This document shows positions 60,691 to 64,000 of a stretch of 64,000 nucleotides of DNA, piece by piece. The notes beneath the pieces were generated by a model. It worked only from the letters and a program-made list of their open reading frames with translations, searched no databases and was not told the origin of the DNA. Position numbers and translations under genes: made by a program. Each line of letters starts with the position of its first letter. Positions within the stretch are counted from its first letter, which is position 1. Source of the DNA: Thiotrichaceae bacterium (lineage in GTDB: Bacteria; Pseudomonadota; Gammaproteobacteria; Beggiatoales; Beggiatoaceae); NCBI GenBank assembly GCA_011391085.1, contig JAABRD010000018.1:1-64000 (forward strand). Direction: 5' to 3'.

Positions 60691-61659
60691 ATGGATATAT
60701 TTTTCAATGAGTTATCGATTCGACTTACTTCTGATGCCGAAGAAGCCCGCGAATGGCTAGAAAATTTGGCCAAATTAGGTCAGTTGTTAAAAAGGATTAT
60801 TGAATCACTGGAGGAGGATTCTTTTACCTTTAGAAGAAACGAAGACTTTGCACTGCAAAAAATTACTGATACGCAGACTATCAGCGATTTTTTGCAATCC
60901 GAGTTTGATTTTAGTGACCCTGTTTATGTTTTTTTGTTGGGAATTTTTGATTCACCTTATATCACCGAAGATGACCCTCAGAGAACGAAGTATGACTTGA
61001 CTTCTATCACTATTAATCATACAGACTATGAAGTAACAGGCATTGCGGCTGCCTATTTGAAAAACTCGTTGGCGGTGAGTTTAGATAGTGGTATAGAATG
61101 GGACACTTGCCGACTAGAGGTATTGATAAACCAACTCAATGAAGCAGGAGAAATTATTTCTGAACTAAAACCGGTAAAGCACGCCTGTAAAAGACAGCAT
61201 ATCATCGATTGCCATTTATCATTTTTAGCAACTTTATATGATTGGGCATCTTATAAGCCTGTGTTTGCCCCTGAAAATGAAAAACAGAATATCTTGTCTT
61301 TAAAAGAAATATATAGCTTGTGTTTGGGTGAAGATGAGGATGTTGGGGACGTTTGGGAAAATTTTTATCAAGAAATTTCTCACCTTGGCACGAATCAAAG
61401 AATTGATAAAATTACAAAAATTGTGAACTGTATTGCTGAGATACAAAGATGGAAAAAAGCCACTGGCAGTTTAGAAAAACGCAACCGAGATAGAACAATA
61501 TACACCATACCAAACTCAGATTTTATCGTTTCAGTCGATACCCAGCATGGAGAATTTGAAATACATAAGAATCAAAAAGGGAATAATCACTTAGGTGCCA
61601 TTTCTTTCGATGGTAAAGAGTTTAAAAATAAAAAAGACGACCGTTCTCTAAAGCTATGA
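60691..61659 (+). CDS. unknown partner of the DUF3696 ATPase
   Basis: A 322-residue protein of unrecognised family, 14 bases after the DUF3696 gene. It has a helical N-terminus (EAREWLENLAKLGQLL), a central alpha/beta region with CKRQHIIDCHLSF and a C-terminal beta-rich stretch (YTIPNSDFIVSVDTQHGEFE, then HKNQKGNNHLGAI). The last part looks like small beta modules found at the ends of some bacterial toxins, recalled rather than tested. No nuclease motif is certain. Its place in a defence operon makes it the likely effector or sensor of the DUF3696 ATPase. Confidence 0.6.
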   Translation: MDIFFNELSIRLTSDAEEAREWLENLAKLGQLLKRIIESLEEDSFTFRRNEDFALQKITDTQTISDFLQSEFDFSDPVYVFLLGIFDSPYITEDDPQRTKYDLTSITINHTDYEVTGIAAAYLKNSLAVSLDSGIEWDTCRLEVLINQLNEAGEIISELKPVKHACKRQHIIDCHLSFLATLYDWASYKPVFAPENEKQNILSLKEIYSLCLGEDEDVGDVWENFYQEISHLGTNQRIDKITKIVNCIAEIQRWKKATGSLEKRNRDRTIYTIPNSDFIVSVDTQHGEFEIHKNQKGNNHLGAISFDGKEFKNKKDDRSLKL

Positions 61660-61684
61660 TAACAAAAGCTATAGGACCCCCTCC

Positions 61685-64000
61685 ATGCCACTCAGTTGGA
61701 ACGAAATCAAAACTAGAGCCCAAAACTTTTCTCAAGAATGGGCGAATGAATCGCGAGAAGAAGCGGAAGCGAAGTCGTTTTGGGACGATTTTTTTCAAGT
61801 CTTCGGAATCTCACGGCGCCGCGTTGCTACGTTTGAAAAATTAGTCAAAAAACTAGATAACAAACCCGGCTTTATTGATTTGCTGTGGAAAGGGGTGTTG
61901 TTAGTTGAACATAAATCCCGCGGCAAAAATTTAGATAAAGCGGAACAACAGGCTAAAGATTACTTGGCCGGGTTAAGCGAAGCGGAGTTACCGAAATATA
62001 TTCTCGTCTCGGATTTTCAATATTTTCGCTTGTATGATTTAGAGAATGACAGTCACACCGAATTTGAATTGAAAGAGTTGGTGCAACATGTTCATTTGTT
62101 TGATTTTATCGCGGGCTATGAGAAACGCACTTATAAGGAGGAAGACCCGGTCAATATTCAAGCTGCCGAATTGATGGGTAAATTGCATGACCGGCTGGAG
62201 GAGGTGGGTTATCGTGGCCATGACTTGGAAGTGTATTTGGTACGGTTGCTGTTTGGTCTGTTTGCCGATGATACCAATTTGTTTGATAAAGGGATTTTTT
62301 GGCAATATTTGGAAGTGCAAACGAAACCTGATGGTAGTGATTTGGCCATGCACTTGGCTTTGATTTTTCAAGTTCTCAACACTCCCCCGGCCAAGCGATT
62401 GATCACGTTGGAGGAGAGTCTGACGCAGTTTCCTTACGTCAATGGTAAATTGTTTGAGGAGTCATTACCGCTGGCGGCCTTTGATAGTCAAATGCGAACG
62501 ATGTTATTGCAAGCCTGTGCGTTGGATTGGGGACAGATTTCGCCGGCCATTTTTGGGTCGATGTTTCAGGCGGTGATGAATCCCCAGGAACGTCGTCATG
62601 TTGGTGCCCATTACACTTCGGAGAAGAATATTCAGAAGTTGATTAAGCCGTTGTTTTTAGACGAGTTATACAGTGAATTGGCACGGGCGAAAGGTAATAA
62701 AACGCAATTGCAAGCGTTGCATCAGAAGTTGGCAACGTTGCGATTTTTGGACCCGGCATGTGGGTGTGGCAATTTTTTGGTCATCTCGTATCAGGAATTG
62801 CGGGAGTTGGAACTTCAAATTTTGCGCGATTTGCATAAAAGTGGACAAGGTTTTTTAAACATTCGGGAGATTATTCATGTCGAGGTGGATCAGTTTTATG
62901 GCATTGAAAGTGACGAGTTTGCCTGTCAAATTGCGCAGGTGGCGATGTGGTTGGTTGACCATCAAATGAATTTAAAAGTGAGTCAGGAGTTTGGGCAGTA
63001 TTTTGTGAGATTGCCCTTGACGAAAGCGGCTACCATTGTGCATGGTAACGCCTTGCGAATGGACTGGGAAAGTCTGGTACCGAAAGCGCAATTGCATTAT
63101 ATTCTGGGCAATCCGCCGTTTGTGGGGAAGCAACTGCAAAATGCGGCACAGAAGGCCGATATGGAATTAGTTTTTACTGGAGTGCCGGGCGCCGGCGTTT
63201 TAGATTATGTGACGGCTTGGTATTTGACTGCGGCTAAATATATTCAAGGCACGACGATTCGCTGTGCGTTTGTTAGCACCAGCAGCATTGCCCAAGGGGA
63301 ACAAGTGGGGGTGTTGTGGAATGAACTTTACCACCGTTATCATCTCAAAATTCAGTTTGCCCATCGTACTTTTGCTTGGAAAAACGAAGCGAAAGGCAAT
63401 GCGGCAGTGCATTGTGTGATTATCGGTGTTGGTGCCCGCGACAGGGATGACAAACGCTTGTTTGATTATGAAAATATCAAAGGTGAACCGACGGAACGGA
63501 AGGTGAAAAATATCAATCCATATTTAGTGGAAGGGAGAGATTTGATTTTGATAAAAAGAGAAAAACCGATTTCTCAAGTGTCTGAAATGATTTATGGGAG
63601 TAAACCCACCGATGGGGGAAATTTGTTGATGACAGAAGAGGAAAAGGAGGAGTATCTTAAAAAAGAGCCTCAAGGTGAAAAATGGATAAAACCGTTTATA
63701 AGTGCCAAAGAATTTTTGAACGGTGAAAATCGTTGGTGCTTTTGGTTGCTAGACATTCAGCCCAACGAACTCAAACAATTGCCATTGCTACTAAAACGAG
63801 TAGAACAGGTAAAGAAAATGCGTTTGGCAAGCACTAAATTACCTACCGTAAAATTGGCCCAGTTTCCCACGCTTTTTGCCGAGATAAGACAACCTAAATC
63901 TGATTATATTGTTGTTCCTCTACATTCATCAGAAAATAGAAAATATATTCCCTTTGGCTTTTTTAATTCAAACCATATCATTGCGAATAGTTGTAGTTGT
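61685..64000 (+). CDS. MmeI-like type IIG restriction-modification enzyme (3' end beyond window)
   Basis: 772 codons are open from ATG 61685 to the window edge without a stop. The N-terminal nuclease domain has Asp65 and Glu75-His-Lys77 (GVLLVEHKS), the D-x(n)-ExK pattern of MmeI. A helical spacer leads to an N6-adenine methyltransferase of gamma-class order, with motif I DPACGCGNF (from 356) and motif IV NPPF (from 476). The target-recognition domain begins near 590. Such single-chain enzymes both methylate one strand and cut at a distance. About 150 C-terminal residues are probably missing. Last visible gene of the defence operon, 25 bases after the preceding stop. Confidence 0.88.
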   Translation, partial: MPLSWNEIKTRAQNFSQEWANESREEAEAKSFWDDFFQVFGISRRRVATFEKLVKKLDNKPGFIDLLWKGVLLVEHKSRGKNLDKAEQQAKDYLAGLSEAELPKYILVSDFQYFRLYDLENDSHTEFELKELVQHVHLFDFIAGYEKRTYKEEDPVNIQAAELMGKLHDRLEEVGYRGHDLEVYLVRLLFGLFADDTNLFDKGIFWQYLEVQTKPDGSDLAMHLALIFQVLNTPPAKRLITLEESLTQFPYVNGKLFEESLPLAAFDSQMRTMLLQACALDWGQISPAIFGSMFQAVMNPQERRHVGAHYTSEKNIQKLIKPLFLDELYSELARAKGNKTQLQALHQKLATLRFLDPACGCGNFLVISYQELRELELQILRDLHKSGQGFLNIREIIHVEVDQFYGIESDEFACQIAQVAMWLVDHQMNLKVSQEFGQYFVRLPLTKAATIVHGNALRMDWESLVPKAQLHYILGNPPFVGKQLQNAAQKADMELVFTGVPGAGVLDYVTAWYLTAAKYIQGTTIRCAFVSTSSIAQGEQVGVLWNELYHRYHLKIQFAHRTFAWKNEAKGNAAVHCVIIGVGARDRDDKRLFDYENIKGEPTERKVKNINPYLVEGRDLILIKREKPISQVSEMIYGSKPTDGGNLLMTEEEKEEYLKKEPQGEKWIKPFISAKEFLNGENRWCFWLLDIQPNELKQLPLLLKRVEQVKKMRLASTKLPTVKLAQFPTLFAEIRQPKSDYIVVPLHSSENRKYIPFGFFNSNHIIANSCSC

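Overview
The window looks like chromosomal DNA of a gammaproteobacterium. The layout suggests a large, repeat-rich sulfur oxidiser of the Thiotrichales/Beggiatoa type. The reasons are the petABC-sspA-sspB gene order, a transketolase-GAPDH pair, TerC, RlmB and ComM homologues, moderate-to-low GC, very many toxin-antitoxin (TA) loci and several families of short dispersed palindromes. The placement rests on gene content and style, not on a marker-gene tree.

Layout. 1-9500: accessory DNA with a DUF433/DUF5615 TA pair, a PEGA lipoprotein, a detached polymorphic-toxin tip with a coupled partner, three tandem copies of an unrecognised two-gene cassette whose second gene is a HEPN protein, and decayed VapBC loci. 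9500-14300: terC, a glycosyltransferase, rlmB and comM. 14400-23500: a TA and defence hotspot with PIN toxins, a YafO-like toxin, HigA, HigBA, an HTH-HipA fusion, a lone beta-class DNA methyltransferase, and three copies of a TerD-like gene, two of them broken at palindromes. 23600-30200: a minus-strand cluster encoding a frameshifted WXG100-like protein, a coiled-coil protein, a winged-helix protein, a membrane GTPase and two single-pass membrane proteins. 30300-34800: more TA loci, then a membrane-anchored protein whose 5' end carries ten TTGTG repeats that hold it out of frame (phase variation). 35000-53700: a VIT-vWA-TPR-DUF2135 exported protein, sspAB, petABC (cytochrome bc1), comF, a hybrid histidine kinase, a methyltransferase, HicBA, asnB, a polyprenol-type glycosyltransferase and a periplasmic HtrA-like protease. 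54000-57300: transketolase and GAPDH of the Calvin/pentose-phosphate/glycolytic core. 57300-64000: a five-gene defence operon with a PARIS-like AAA/DUF4435 pair, a DUF3696 ATPase with an unknown partner, and an MmeI-like restriction-modification enzyme that runs off the window.

Housekeeping genes sit in ordinary operons (petABC and sspAB on the minus strand; tkt and gap on the plus strand). Accessory genes fill the gaps and are bordered by palindromes that often coincide with gene breakpoints, which suggests that repeat-mediated recombination built these islands. No rRNA, CRISPR array or complete insertion sequence was seen, and no tRNA was recognised. The most novel-looking items are the triplicated HEPN cassette, the phase-variable membrane protein, the WXG100-GTPase membrane cluster and the compound defence operon at the right end.
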